A DNA stretch of 64,000 bases from Micropterix aruncella (lineage: Eukaryota > Arthropoda > Insecta > Lepidoptera > Micropterigidae): contig OX155964.1 of assembly GCA_944548615.1 (NCBI GenBank), positions 18,084,653 to 18,148,652 on the forward strand, written 5' to 3'. Positions 34,001-40,600 of this stretch are shown here, in pieces. How positions within the stretch are numbered: the stretch's first letter is position 1; the number at the start of each line of letters is the position of its first letter. The notes beneath the pieces were generated by a model. That model worked only from the letters and a program-made list of their open reading frames with translations, had not been told where the DNA came from and did not search any database. The translations under genes were made by a program, and so were the position numbers.

Positions 34001-35232
34001 ATATTGTTATGTGCAATAAAGATATTCATTTATTAACTCTAACGTACCCTAGAAACCAGGACACCTCATTTAAACTCAAGTGACAAACAAAATAATAAAA
34101 AACATCATACCATCAACAAATAACTTATTGAAGTCGAATCCCTGCGCAGCCAGGAACTCAATCGAAGAACTCTGGCAGTAGAACACCCTATCGGGCGCGT
34201 GTCGACTGTAGGGTCGCGGGAAAAGGTAAAAGTTGAAAGCGCAATGCTTGTAGTTTTTGGCGTCTGCGTCCCACCGAAAGGCGCACACGCCGAATTGGAC
34301 GAGCATGAAATTGCACGAGCCCGTCGATAACGTCTTGTAGTACTCTTCGGGTGTGTCGAAGGAGTTGACATCCTTGCCGACTTTTAACCCTGTGAATTCT
34401 CCGTCGATCGCGATGAAGCAGGATTTTTTTATAGCATCCTCTATGTACGGGAGCAGGGTGGTAAAATCTGTTGCATAATAAAAAAAAACACAAATCAGGA
34501 CTAAATTTACTCTAAACAGTCTAAACCAGTGGTTCTACAACTTATTTCCCAAACTTATTTTAAACGAGACTTTTTTACCAGTGATCCGGGAAGCCATTAA
34601 AATTCCGCGAGTATTACTATCGGAAAATTTGGAACCTATTGGAATGTATGAAACCGCACGCACTATGGATAAAATAACGTCCCGGAATTAGGACTGCTGC
34701 AGATTGGCTGCGGTCCAGTGACAGTGGCAGGATTGCCACTAAAGAAATTCATTATGGACATGTACTTCATTATTAAATATTAATTAAATTAGACGAACCT
34801 TTTATTTAAAGCAATCGAATTTCGATTATTTTTGAAATAGAATTTCCTTTATTTGAAGGTTTTTTTTAGTTTCAGAAGAAAAAATGTTCTAAAGTGTTGC
34901 CAGCGCAAATACCGCAGTGTAATTCGCGGTGCTTGGACCAAAAAATGCGCAGTTTTTTACGTGCGGCGTAAAAAGCGGACCACTGATCATATAAGCGGAC
35001 CGCACCGCAGTGCGCGCGTAGCCTAACGGTAAATTTTCTAGACAAGAACGAACAAGATCATTTATTGTATTATCAAATACTCTCGAATAAAGTCAGCCTA
35101 TCTAAGTACTTAGGCTTACATTACTAAAATTATAAACAATGATATTAGGCTGCGCAAATACAAATACACCCATGAATAAAAACTTACAAGAAAATAAGCC
35201 GGGGAATACTTACTACCACGAGTCACCTCCAT
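15745..35232 (-). CDS. PNLDC1: PNLDC1/Trimmer-like PARN-family 3'-5' exoribonuclease, 11 exons
   Basis: Coding exons in order: 35232-35214, 34467-34111, 30539-30389, 29147-28992, 28367-28235, 25263-25142, 25038-24920, 23074-22820, 19599-19513, 16504-16371, 16011-15745. They join in frame with GT-AG introns to 1800 nt (599 aa). The protein is a DEDDh exonuclease of the PARN/CAF1 family. AIDGEF supplies D28 and E30, GHNMILDLLH supplies D284, and HEAGYDAY supplies H371 and D376; all catalytic residues are intact. Residues about 170-245 align with the PARN R3H-like region (AFQRKLIYQ) and 442-495 with its RRM-like region (VFHVIFPKEW, DDTSAYVGLL). A basic KKRKI at 544-548 precedes a hydrophobic tail at about 580-595, next to the stop. 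That tail anchor matches PNLDC1 (Trimmer), which trims pre-piRNA 3' ends on mitochondria; PARN lacks it. PARN remains the alternative name. The start ATG at 35232 has a good AACA context. Introns are full of transposons. Confidence 0.88.
16371..16504 (-). CDS. PNLDC1: PNLDC1-like exon 10
   Basis: Residues 467-511: NIHISYLDDTSAYVGLLRRD is the second half of the RRM-like domain, then a basic stretch. Donor GTAAGT, phase 0. Confidence 0.88.
16766..17270 (+). mobile_element. 5'-truncated copy of retrotransposon B
   Basis: Starts TCGGTCTCTAAGCAGTATAA and encodes [18 protein letters not shown] and [18 protein letters not shown], the restriction-like endonuclease core. Then comes the B 3' UTR and a T-rich run. 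A small internal deletion relative to the copy at 53050-54437 removes the codons after KYHDL. Not functional. Confidence 0.85.
17692..18402 (-). pseudogene. Mariner-type transposase relic
   Basis: Inverted ends CATTGTGTGTTTCATAAG and, in reverse, CATGGTGCGTTCCATAAG, both continuing to ATGCGACCAA. On the minus strand the interior encodes LPSTVLTWLPQAFFVFP (decayed form of the PYSPDLAPCDFFLFP block with the third catalytic Asp) and FPAWKHHLQKCIDAGGCYFE, the typical mariner C-terminus. Many frame breaks; about half of the normal length. Confidence 0.75.
18418..18543. repeat. 63-bp tandem duplication
   Basis: Two adjacent copies of a unit containing GGGCTCATACAAATAGTAGC followed by ATTCCCTTTACAT. 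The copies differ at only a few positions. Confidence 0.8.
18725..19305 (-). repeat. U-family repeat, copy 2
   Basis: Reverse-orientation copy of the unclassified U family. It shares TCGACTGTGCTCTCCGG, TGAAACGACC, CACGGTTTAAAGAATGATC and CCTGGGGTGGTGGGTTCGCC with other copies. It lies within the TA-flanked CAGG element. Confidence 0.7.
19513..19599 (-). CDS. PNLDC1: PNLDC1-like exon 9
   Basis: Residues 438-466: RDHVFHVIFPKEWTRNELNQ, then LFSPHG, the first half of the RRM-like domain. Acceptor TTTTTTTTGCAG, donor GTGAGT. Phases fit exons 8 and 10. Confidence 0.88.
19678..19750 (+). mobile_element. tRNA SINE head fragment
   Basis: ACGGCCCGGTGGCATAGTG and GGTCGCCTGATCTT match the SINE at 31376. 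The B box is lost after TAAGGCTCGACC. A truncated, inactive copy. Confidence 0.7.
19805..19925 (+). repeat. Dispersed repeat piece ahead of CA tract
   Basis: CGATTTCAACCACAATC, AACCAAATGATGCCTGCATG and CCAAATTTCAGCTCA match 44461-44524. Both copies run into CA-rich sequence, so this may be the 3' end of a retrotransposon with a CA tail. Confidence 0.6.
19925..20000. repeat. CA microsatellite
   Basis: About 75 bp of CA repeats with CG interruptions. It sits at the 3' limit of the B fragment that follows. Confidence 0.9.
20000..21440 (-). pseudogene. Retrotransposon B fragment (RT end and linker), split by a U repeat
   Basis: On the minus strand 21351-21076 encodes WSDCIKVKPSKCFCLGL, then SYDPKLFYKGSIISLID and FKFLGRKI, the palm/thumb part of an R2/R4-like reverse transcriptase. 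After the U insertion the frame resumes with [20 protein letters not shown] and [17 protein letters not shown]. This second part is co-linear with the B copy at 53050. It stops at the CA tract, so the zinc finger and endonuclease are missing. Confidence 0.75.
20324..20986 (+). repeat. U-family repeat, copy 3
   Basis: From GGTGTCAACTACAACGGGCG to GGGCCCATTAGCTCCC, about 660 bp. Both ends match copy 5 (39146-40929). It interrupts the B fragment. Flanking GAGACAACTT and GAGACAGTTG look like a worn target duplication. No coding frame of interest. Confidence 0.75.
21724..21774. repeat. Perfect 22-bp inverted repeat with 7-bp loop
   Basis: The arms 21724-21745 and 21753-21774 are exact complements, starting CCGGTCATTAGG, with the loop ACTTATG. 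Single copy in this window, in intron 8 of the PNLDC1-like gene. Confidence 0.9.
21988..22683. mobile_element. PIF/Harbinger-type MITE with nested 5S SINE
   Basis: Ends GGCTAAGCGTATGCTGAGAT and, in reverse, GGCTAGGCGTATGCTGAGAT, inside a TAA duplication (21985-21987, 22684-22686). A 3-bp TWA duplication with GG-starting ends is typical of PIF/Harbinger. About 490 bp without the SINE at 22275-22483. Located 137 bp from exon 8 of the PNLDC1-like gene. Confidence 0.8.
22275..22483 (+). mobile_element. 5S rRNA-derived SINE (SINE3 type)
   Basis: The head resembles 5S rRNA over about 120 bp: CCACGTTGACACCGG, CGAAGTTAAGCAGCGTTGGG and TTGATGGGTGACCGCCTG correspond to the internal control region (box A, intermediate element, box C). 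It departs from 5S near the end, continues with an unrelated 70-bp body and ends in an A-rich tail (AAAAAAAAAAAAC). An ordinary 5S gene would stop at about 120 bp, so a SINE3 is preferred over a 5S pseudogene. Confidence 0.75.
22820..23074 (-). CDS. PNLDC1: PNLDC1-like exon 8
   Basis: Residues 353-437: LHEAGYDAYITGLCFLAMY holds the catalytic His and last Asp. It then runs PYLNKLYLFKTAFQESPYMN. Donor GTAAGT. Confidence 0.93.
23544..24520 (+). mobile_element. Long piggyBac-type element, core family, no transposase
   Basis: Right TTAA at 24517-24520 after CTACTCAAGGGG. The left end is CCCTTCGGCTACGTAATGACC-like, preceded by ATTG (a mutated TTAA). The motif GGCTACGTA..GACC occurs twice at the left end. 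The right 250 bp carries the conserved core (TCATATTTATTCATAATTAT, GTTATAGTACTTTA). The middle 500 bp is AT-rich with an uninformative 113-codon frame. Similar in length to 44576-45556. Confidence 0.65.
24920..25038 (-). CDS. PNLDC1: PNLDC1-like exon 7
   Basis: Residues 313-352: ILDTKYMSTSQPF, matching the LLDTK block of PARN, then a Ser/Leu-rich helix. Acceptor TATTTTTTTAG. Confidence 0.9.
25142..25263 (-). CDS. PNLDC1: PNLDC1-like exon 6
   Basis: Residues 273-312: GKLIIGHNMILDLLHTLNHF carries the third catalytic acid (D284). A TTAA MITE sits 85 bp upstream in the intron. Confidence 0.92.
25348..25618. mobile_element. piggyBac-type MITE, CAGGCCTCGGCCCC family, copy 2
   Basis: Exact TTAA on both sides (25348-25351, 25615-25618). 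Ends CCCTTCAGGCCTCGGCCCC and GGGGCTTGAGGGG. About 270 bp, non-coding, in intron 5 of the PNLDC1-like gene. Confidence 0.88.
25905..26580 (+). mobile_element. Helitron-like element with G-rich tract, second copy
   Basis: An almost pure G/A tract from 25919 to 26220 leads into AAAAGTCTAGGGGTGACAC. That resembles the GAAAGTCTTGGGGTAACA segment after the G-tract of the element at 14325. It ends ACGGGTTTCAGCTAG before T, again a Helitron-type CTAG end. The left limit is uncertain and may lie nearer 25690. The long frames on both strands are composition artefacts. Confidence 0.5.
27303..27866 (+). pseudogene. LOA/R1-type retrotransposon C-terminus with AACT tail
   Basis: Encodes a segment with AGCRQTKNAVPEAPKKLAR, then MTGHCPLNKHLFTIG and CRGCMEEEEKPQHVLMECRS. 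This is the conserved tail after the RNase H domain of LOA/R1-type LINEs (TGHC-LN-HL, C--C----E--H-L-EC). A 3' UTR of about 60 bp and a tail of about six AACT units (27841-27864) follow, so this is a genuine 3' end. The 5' part is absent. Confidence 0.8.
28015..28055. repeat. Hairpin with 18-bp arms
   Basis: CGGCCATACACTGACTGC and its near-complement GCAGTCCGTGTATGGCCG (one mismatch, a possible G-U pair) flank TTCAA. In intron 5 of the PNLDC1-like gene. Confidence 0.8.
28235..28367 (-). CDS. PNLDC1: PNLDC1-like exon 5
   Basis: Residues 228-272: a Lys/Glu-rich linker followed by LNEAIGFTRVARLL, which leads into the second half of the nuclease fold. Donor GTATGT. Confidence 0.9.
28624..28806. 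mobile_element. Short hAT-type MITE
   Basis: Ends CAGGGCCGGATTTA and, in reverse, CAGTGCAGGATTTA. The flanks CACACAGC and TGCGCAGC look like an 8-bp duplication with three transitions. Interior GGCCCTAAGCT is repeated in inverted form. Confidence 0.65.
28992..29147 (-). CDS. PNLDC1: PNLDC1-like exon 4
   Basis: Residues 176-227, including TNAFQRKLIYQEV, the best-conserved block of the R3H-like segment. Acceptor TTTTTTTCAG, donor GTAAGA. Confidence 0.9.
29368..30076 (+). repeat. U-family repeat, copy 4, with 15-bp target duplication
   Basis: The exact 15-mer TGGAGTCAAGAACTG occurs at 29353-29367 and 30077-30091 and brackets a 709-bp U copy that begins GATGACGGTGTCGACTACAA. A duplication this long points to target-primed reverse transcription rather than a cut-and-paste transposase. 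No poly(A) or simple tail is seen. In intron 3 of the PNLDC1-like gene. Confidence 0.8.
30389..30539 (-). CDS. PNLDC1: PNLDC1-like exon 3
   Basis: Residues 126-175: GIPYLSAPQE, then a charged linker into the R3H-like region. Donor GTAAGT. Confidence 0.9.
31376..31657 (+). mobile_element. tRNA-derived SINE, well-preserved copy
   Basis: A box TGGCATAGTGG at 31387-31397 and B box GGTTCGATTCC at 31431-31441, both exact matches to consensus. The body ends GACAATAAAACCCGCCCATT and a tail AAACAAACAAAC. Flanks ACATTTG at 31369-31375 and 31658-31664 form a short target duplication. The best copy of its family here. In intron 2 of the PNLDC1-like gene. Confidence 0.9.
31742..32085 (-). pseudogene. LINE 3' end
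   Basis: On the minus strand: RIAPSLFCFKRRLKEHLSPRP in broken frame (the common LINE C-terminus FK--LK--L), then a 3' UTR with GGTTAGCTGTAAGATATTGC and AATAAAGCG, ending in an ATT repeat. The UTR matches the plus-strand copy at 47260-47350. Confidence 0.65.
32929..33986. mobile_element. hAT-type MITE, CAGTGCCGGATTA family, copy 1
   Basis: Ends CAGTGCCGGATTAAGCC and, in reverse, CAGTGCCGGATTAGCC. The 8-bp flanks GACCAATC and GCCCAATC differ at one base. The subterminal GCGGGGCCCGTAGCA occurs at both ends. The inside has internal duplications of a GGCGCGGGCCCGAGT block. No transposase frame. Confidence 0.9.
34111..34467 (-). CDS. PNLDC1: PNLDC1-like exon 2
   Basis: Residues 7-125. Begins NFTTLLPY after a TTATGCAACAG acceptor and holds FIAIDGEF (first Asp and Glu of DEDD) and SSSIEFLAAQGFDFNKLF. 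The donor is GTATGA. Confidence 0.92.
35214..35232 (-). CDS. PNLDC1: PNLDC1-like exon 1
   Basis: Encodes MEVTRG and one extra base, then a perfect GTAAGT donor. The start agrees with the MEITR-type N-terminus of PARN relatives. Confidence 0.85.
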
Positions 35233-37434
35233 TGTTTCTCTCGATTTCCAGGTTTTCTATCATAAAATTCCACTAAACACGCGTTTTTTTACCTAAAAAT
35301 AAAAGCGCGTTTTTAAAAGAGTTCACAGTTTCACATTCACTAACGCTTCCCGCGGTTGTTTCATTTTAATTCAAGAAAAAAAGTCTCAAACAAACAGTAA
35401 ACAGCGAAAGCACAGCATCCCGCAAAACCAAGCAAAAACGCTGGCGATGACAGCTAGAGATGTGCAGCAACTTTTGCAAGCAATACGCTAGACTGCTGGG
35501 GTCCCATCAAACTTGCAGAAGGCAAATTTGCAGACGGCAATCTTGCAGACGGCATTCTTGCAGGCGGCAGTTTTGCAGAAGGCAATCTTGCAGAAGGCAG
35601 TTTTGCAAATGACAAAATGACCTAACCTAACCTAACATAAAAGGGGGGCGCCAGTTTTGCATGCGGCAATTTTGCACAAATGTCACTTTTGACAGTTCCA
35701 AATTTGTTGAGGGCAGATTTGCAGGAGGCAACCTTGCAGGCGGCAATCTTGCAGGCGGCAACCTTCAGTACAGTTTTTAAGTTTTTCTGTTAGGTTAGGT
35801 TAGGTTAGGTTTTTCTTTCCCTAAAATCGAAGTGTCATTAATTACCGGCATTCTTGTAGTGGATGACTTTTATACATCAAACTAAACATTAAAAAAAATG
35901 TTTTAAGTTTTTCTGTTAGGTTAGGTTAGGTCATTTTGACATTTGCAAAACTGCCTTCTGCAAGATTGCCTTCTGCAAAACTGCCGCCTGCAAGAATGCC
36001 GTCTGCAAGATTGCCGTCTGCAAATTTGCCTTCTGCAAGTTTGATGGGACCCACATAAAAACTTAAAACATTTTTTTTTGTTTAGTTTGATGTATAAAAG
36101 TCATCCACTACAAGGATGCCGGTAATTAATGTCACTTCGATTTTAGGGAAAGAAAAACCTAACCTAACCTAACCTAACAGAAAAACTTAAAAACTGTACT
36201 GAAGTTTGCCGCCTGCAAGGTTGCTTCCTGCAAGGTTGCCTCCTGCAAATCTGCCCTCAACAAATTCGGACCTGTCAAAAGGGGGGGCGCCAGTTTTGCA
36301 TGCGGCAATTTTGCACAAATGTCACTTTTGACAGGTCCAAATTTGTTGAGGGCAGTTTTGCAGAAAGCAATCTTGCAGAAGGCAGTTTTGCAAATGTCAA
36401 AATGACCTAACAAACCTCAACAAATTTGGACCTGTCAAAAGTGACATTTGTGCAAAATTGCCGCATGCAAAACTGGCGCCCCCCCCTTTTGATAGGTCCG
36501 AATTTGTTGAGGGCAGATTTGCAGGAGGCAACCTTGCAGGAAGCAACCTTGCAGGCGGCAAACTTCAGTACAGTTTTTAAGTTTTTCTGTTAGGTTAGGT
36601 TAGGTTAGGTTTTTCTTTCCCTAAAATCGAAGTGACATTAATTACCGGCATCCTTGTAGTGGATGACTTTTATACATCAAACTAAACAAAAAAAAATGTT
36701 TTAAGTTTTTATGTTAGGTTAGGTTAGGTCATTTTGACATTTGCAAAACTGCCTTCTGCAAGATTGCCTTCTGCAAAACTGCCGCCTTCAAGAATGCCGT
36801 CTGCAAGATTGCCGTCTGCAAATTTGCCTTCTGCAAGTTTGATGGGACCCGTCAAAAGTGACATTTGTGCAAAATTGCCGCATGCAAAACTGGCGCCCCC
36901 CAATCTTGCAGACGGCATTCTTGCAGGCGGCAGTTTTGCAGAAGGCAATCTTGCAGAAGGCAGTTTTGCAAATGTCAAAATGACCTAACCTAACCTAACA
37001 GAAAAACTTAAAACATTTTTTGTAATGTTTAGTTTGATGTATAAAAGTCATCCACTACAAGGATGCCGGTAATTAATGTCACTTCGATTTTAGGGAAAGA
37101 AAAACCTAACCTAACCTAACCTAACAGAAAAACTTAAAAACTGTACTGAAGGTTGCCGCCTGCAAGGTTGCTTCCTGCAAGGTTGCCTCCTGCAAATCTG
37201 CCCTCAACAAATTTGGACCTGTCAAAAGTGACATTTGTGCAAAATTGCCGCATGCAAAACTGGCGCCCCCCTATTTTATTAGTTTGCTTGTAGAGGGCCT
37301 ACTTCTATAGACCTATCATAACGGCGACATTTTTAAAATTAAAAAGCGTCGAACGTCAAGTGTCATCGTGGTGTCATCACGGATATTATCTTTTTTTCCT
37401 TCCATTTCGAGGTTATATCTGTAAACGCTTATGC
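35233..37434. promoter_or_regulatory. Shared upstream region of PNLDC1-like gene and ELAC2
   Basis: The two start codons face away from each other across 2.2 kb. The unique parts are about 35233-35498 and 37273-37434; the rest is the inverted-repeat cluster. Both transcription starts must fall here or in unseen upstream exons. No TATA box stands out, and I cannot place start sites. A bidirectional promoter is inference from geometry. Confidence 0.5.
35499..37272. repeat. Foldback-like cluster with 15-bp repeats and TTAGG arrays
   Basis: Made of inverted copies of a few modules. (a) GGGTCCCATCAAACTTGCAG followed by tandem 15-bp units of type TTGCAGAAGGCA(A/G)TC: at 35499-35629 and, inverted, at 35921-36052 and 36719-36850. 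(b) A GGCGCCAGTTTTGCATGCGG module paired at 36282-36353 / 36413-36486 and repeated at 37225-37270. (c) GTTAGGTTAGGTTAGGTTAG or its complement at 35793, 35923, 36160, 36590, 36714, 36984 and 37105. (d) A GATGACTTTTATACATCAAAC linker. Long inverted ends built of short tandem repeats resemble Foldback/Galileo-type elements. Frames through the units are open on both strands because the unit is 15 bp long. Confidence 0.8.
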
Positions 37435-37694
37435 ATGTTTCGCTCAAATGCAAACAATATTGTGAAACTTCTAAATGGATTCAATTTCATAGTATCGGTT
37501 TCGCGTCCTACAAGCAGCGGTTCTGCGCATTTGTTGAATTTAATTTCAAATATGTCGAAATTAAAGCAGCCCAGCGATCGTCCACACAAAGGCGACAAGT
37601 TTAAATACACGCCTGGGACGATTTGGCTCCAGGTGATCGGATCAGGCGCCGTCGGCGCTCCGAAATCCGTGTATTTGTTCACGGATCAAAGCAG
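37435..37694 (+). CDS. ELAC2: ELAC2 exon 1
   Basis: Residues 1-86. [16 protein letters not shown] is basic and amphipathic with no acidic residue, as in a mitochondrial presequence. A second ATG at 37552 starts [25 protein letters not shown] and VYLFTDQSR follow. The open frame upstream to 37360 begins with GTG and not ATG, so it is not used as the start. Confidence 0.85.
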
Positions 37695-40600
37695 GTTCAG
37701 CTGTGCTTTTATTTAGACTGATTACTTCTATTGGGAATGTGCGAGCATGATGAGCAGCTGCGTTATGCACGATAGTCTCGCCTATAGGCAATAGTATTAG
37801 CTGTACCGTTTGAGCCATACCTTAAAAGGGTGGCTAGAAAACACGAATTAGGCCATACTTATTATTATTATTATTGTTTAACCCTTTGGGTACATTTGAT
37901 GGCTGATAATCGTCATGCGCATGTTTTATTGTAGCAACAGTTTATGAGTCTGACTCATCATGTAGTTTCAGTTCTATGTGTCTCACGGATACGTCACCCT
38001 TATTTTTACACATTTAAAACTTATAATACTGTTGTCACAGATTATCATTTGAAAGAAGTCTGGCCGTAGCCAATAGTTGTTGAAAACTTCACTTCATGCG
38101 CTCTTTGGGTATTGGGTACCGATTTATTTAAATAAATTAAGAAGTCGAAGCGAGACGTATTGAGCGCTCACTGTGATAAAATTCAGGAGAGTCTGGCGAG
38201 GGTTTAGTTATTAAGGATATCAGCCAGATGTGTTTTTTCGTGGAATTATAGAATCAATTATGTAAAAAAAATCAAGACAGGGAAAATGAGAGCAAGGGGT
38301 TTGTAGTTTTGTCTAATTTCTAATGCGTCTGGTGGGATCTAGAAATTAGACAAAAATACAACCTCCTTGCTGTCATTTTCCCTGTTTTGATTTTTTTTAC
38401 ATGATAATTGATCCTATATTTCCATGAAAAAACACATCTGGCTGTTGTTCATAATAACTATACCCTCGCCAGACTCCTGAAGTTTATCGCAGTGAGCGCT
38501 CAATATGTTTCACTTCGACTTCTTTATTTATTTAAATAAATCGGTACCCAAAGGGTTAAGTTAAAGAGTGTACTGTACTGAACTATTTTCTAAAGTGAAC
38601 TACTGAACTGTAGTTTTCAACAACTATTTTCTTAGACTTATTGAAGGGACTTGTTGGGACGTTTCTTAGACTTGTTGTTGACAGGAGATAAGTAAAGAAA
38701 ATATGTGGGTACTTTACGACAACTTTTCTTAGGTATGGCTCAAACGATTTGGCTAACATTAACTGGGTAAAAACGCGAGTGAGCAAGAGGTTAAGAGCGG
38801 GCGTCTTCTCAAATGGATTATATTATCACATTGGGCTTTGATTACTAAATGTGACAAATTTTTAGGTACCTTTTCAATTGCGGCGAAGGGACGCAACGAA
38901 TAGCACATGAGCACAAAGTCCGACTTGCGAGATTGGAGCATATTTTCATCACCACTTCCGCTTGGGATTCCATTGGCGGTTTGCCCGGCGTTTCATTGAC
39001 TCTACAAGACTGCGGTGTTAGTCATATCAATTTACATGGGCCGCCTGGATTGGTACGTTTATTTGCCTTATTATTTAACTAATTGCCTTTGGATATCTTA
39101 ACATCACCGAATCAATGACACAGACGCTTTGGTTACATAGCATGTGGGAGCTAATGGACCCAGTGCAGTTGGGCCATTATGTGTTAGGGCAGTGCCGGAT
39201 TAAGCCAGCGCGGGGCCCGTAGCAAATTCTCTCAAAAGGCACTTGGTTTGCTTTAGGTTCTTAAATTTAGGGTGTAAAATAAAATCGAACTTTTTGATAG
39301 ATCCCTTTTATTCCTAAAACAAGGTAATAAAATATATTTTTTGGAGGTACCGTGTAATCCAAAAATGTTTACAAAGAGAAAAAAAAAAAATCAGCGCCAC
39401 AGTTACGACCAAAACACCGCAGGAAAATTAAATTGAAGAAATATTCAACTATCACAGTTTCAATCATATTCGACAATATAAATACAAAAATAAAATAAAA
39501 TTAACAACAGTGGCACTGTTGTTTTAAAAATATACACATATGTACAATTTTCTTTTTCAACAAACTGTGTGAAATTTTGCAATGTGGACAAAAACTACAA
39601 TCTAAGTAAAATCAGACCGTTTTTTATATAATTCACACCGATTGATCAGCCATTGCTGTACGGCGCACCTTTATTAACGAATACTAAATAGAATCCATTA
39701 AAAAACTCCTACTTTATTCATAATAATTACTAAAAAGTAAATGCACCGCTTAACAAAAGTAAATAAACAGTGCTCAATATTTTTCGCCTTATTGAGCAAT
39801 GCTTACAATTCGCTACATAATATTGCGGCGCGGGCCCGAGTATGGGAATTAATATCTCCAATTTAAGAATAAACAACCTCACGCACTTATTATATATGAT
39901 GTATAATATCATCAGCTATGTATAGTAAAATTTTGTACTTTCTAAAGTGGGATTCTCGATGCCTGCAAGACCGAAGTTTGAGCGGCCGCCTCGCCCATTG
40001 AATATAATCATCGGCGAGGCGCGGGCCCGACTTTGGGAATTAATATCTCCAATTTAAGAAAAATCAACCTCACGCACTTTTTAAATGTGGTGAACAATAT
40101 CATTAGCTACGTATAGTAAAATTTTGAAGTTCCTAAAGTGGGATTTTTGATGCCTGCCAGACCGAAGTTTCAGCGGCTGCCACGACCATTACATATAGTT
40201 AACTATAATCAACGGCGGGGCGCGGGGCCGAGTTTGGGAATTAATATCTCCAATTTAAGAAAAACCCATTGGCCTGTTGCAGGCTGCAGCGATAAAATTT
40301 TACGCTCAGGCAGGCGTGGGTGCGCGGGGCCCCCTCAATGCGCGGGGCCCGTAGCATTTGCTACTCTTGCTACGTGGCTAATCCGGCACTGTGTTAGGGT
40401 CGACCCAACTCACAGGTCAGCACCCATCCGGTAGTCTCAGAAGTGCCAGCCCGGGTAGGACTCGGGTCCTGCGGATCAGTTCCCCTGGGAATTTGCACAC
40501 TGAGCGGCGTCAACCAATCGACTGTGCATTCCAACATAACCGGGGAAGTCTGGAAACGGCTTTATTTCCTATAGAGCAGGGGGGTCGTTAACCTTACGGC

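Noticed and set aside
22683..34493. Calling the minus-strand nuclease simply PARN
   Set aside because: The catalytic body fits PARN, but the last exon adds a C-terminal membrane segment typical of PNLDC1. PARN is kept as the alternative name.
36174..36988. Pentapeptide-repeat protein genes
   Set aside because: The frames are inside inverted 15-bp repeats, open on both strands, with no splice or start context.
37360..37434. ELAC2 start at 37360
   Set aside because: The codon is GTG; the first in-frame ATG is at 37435.
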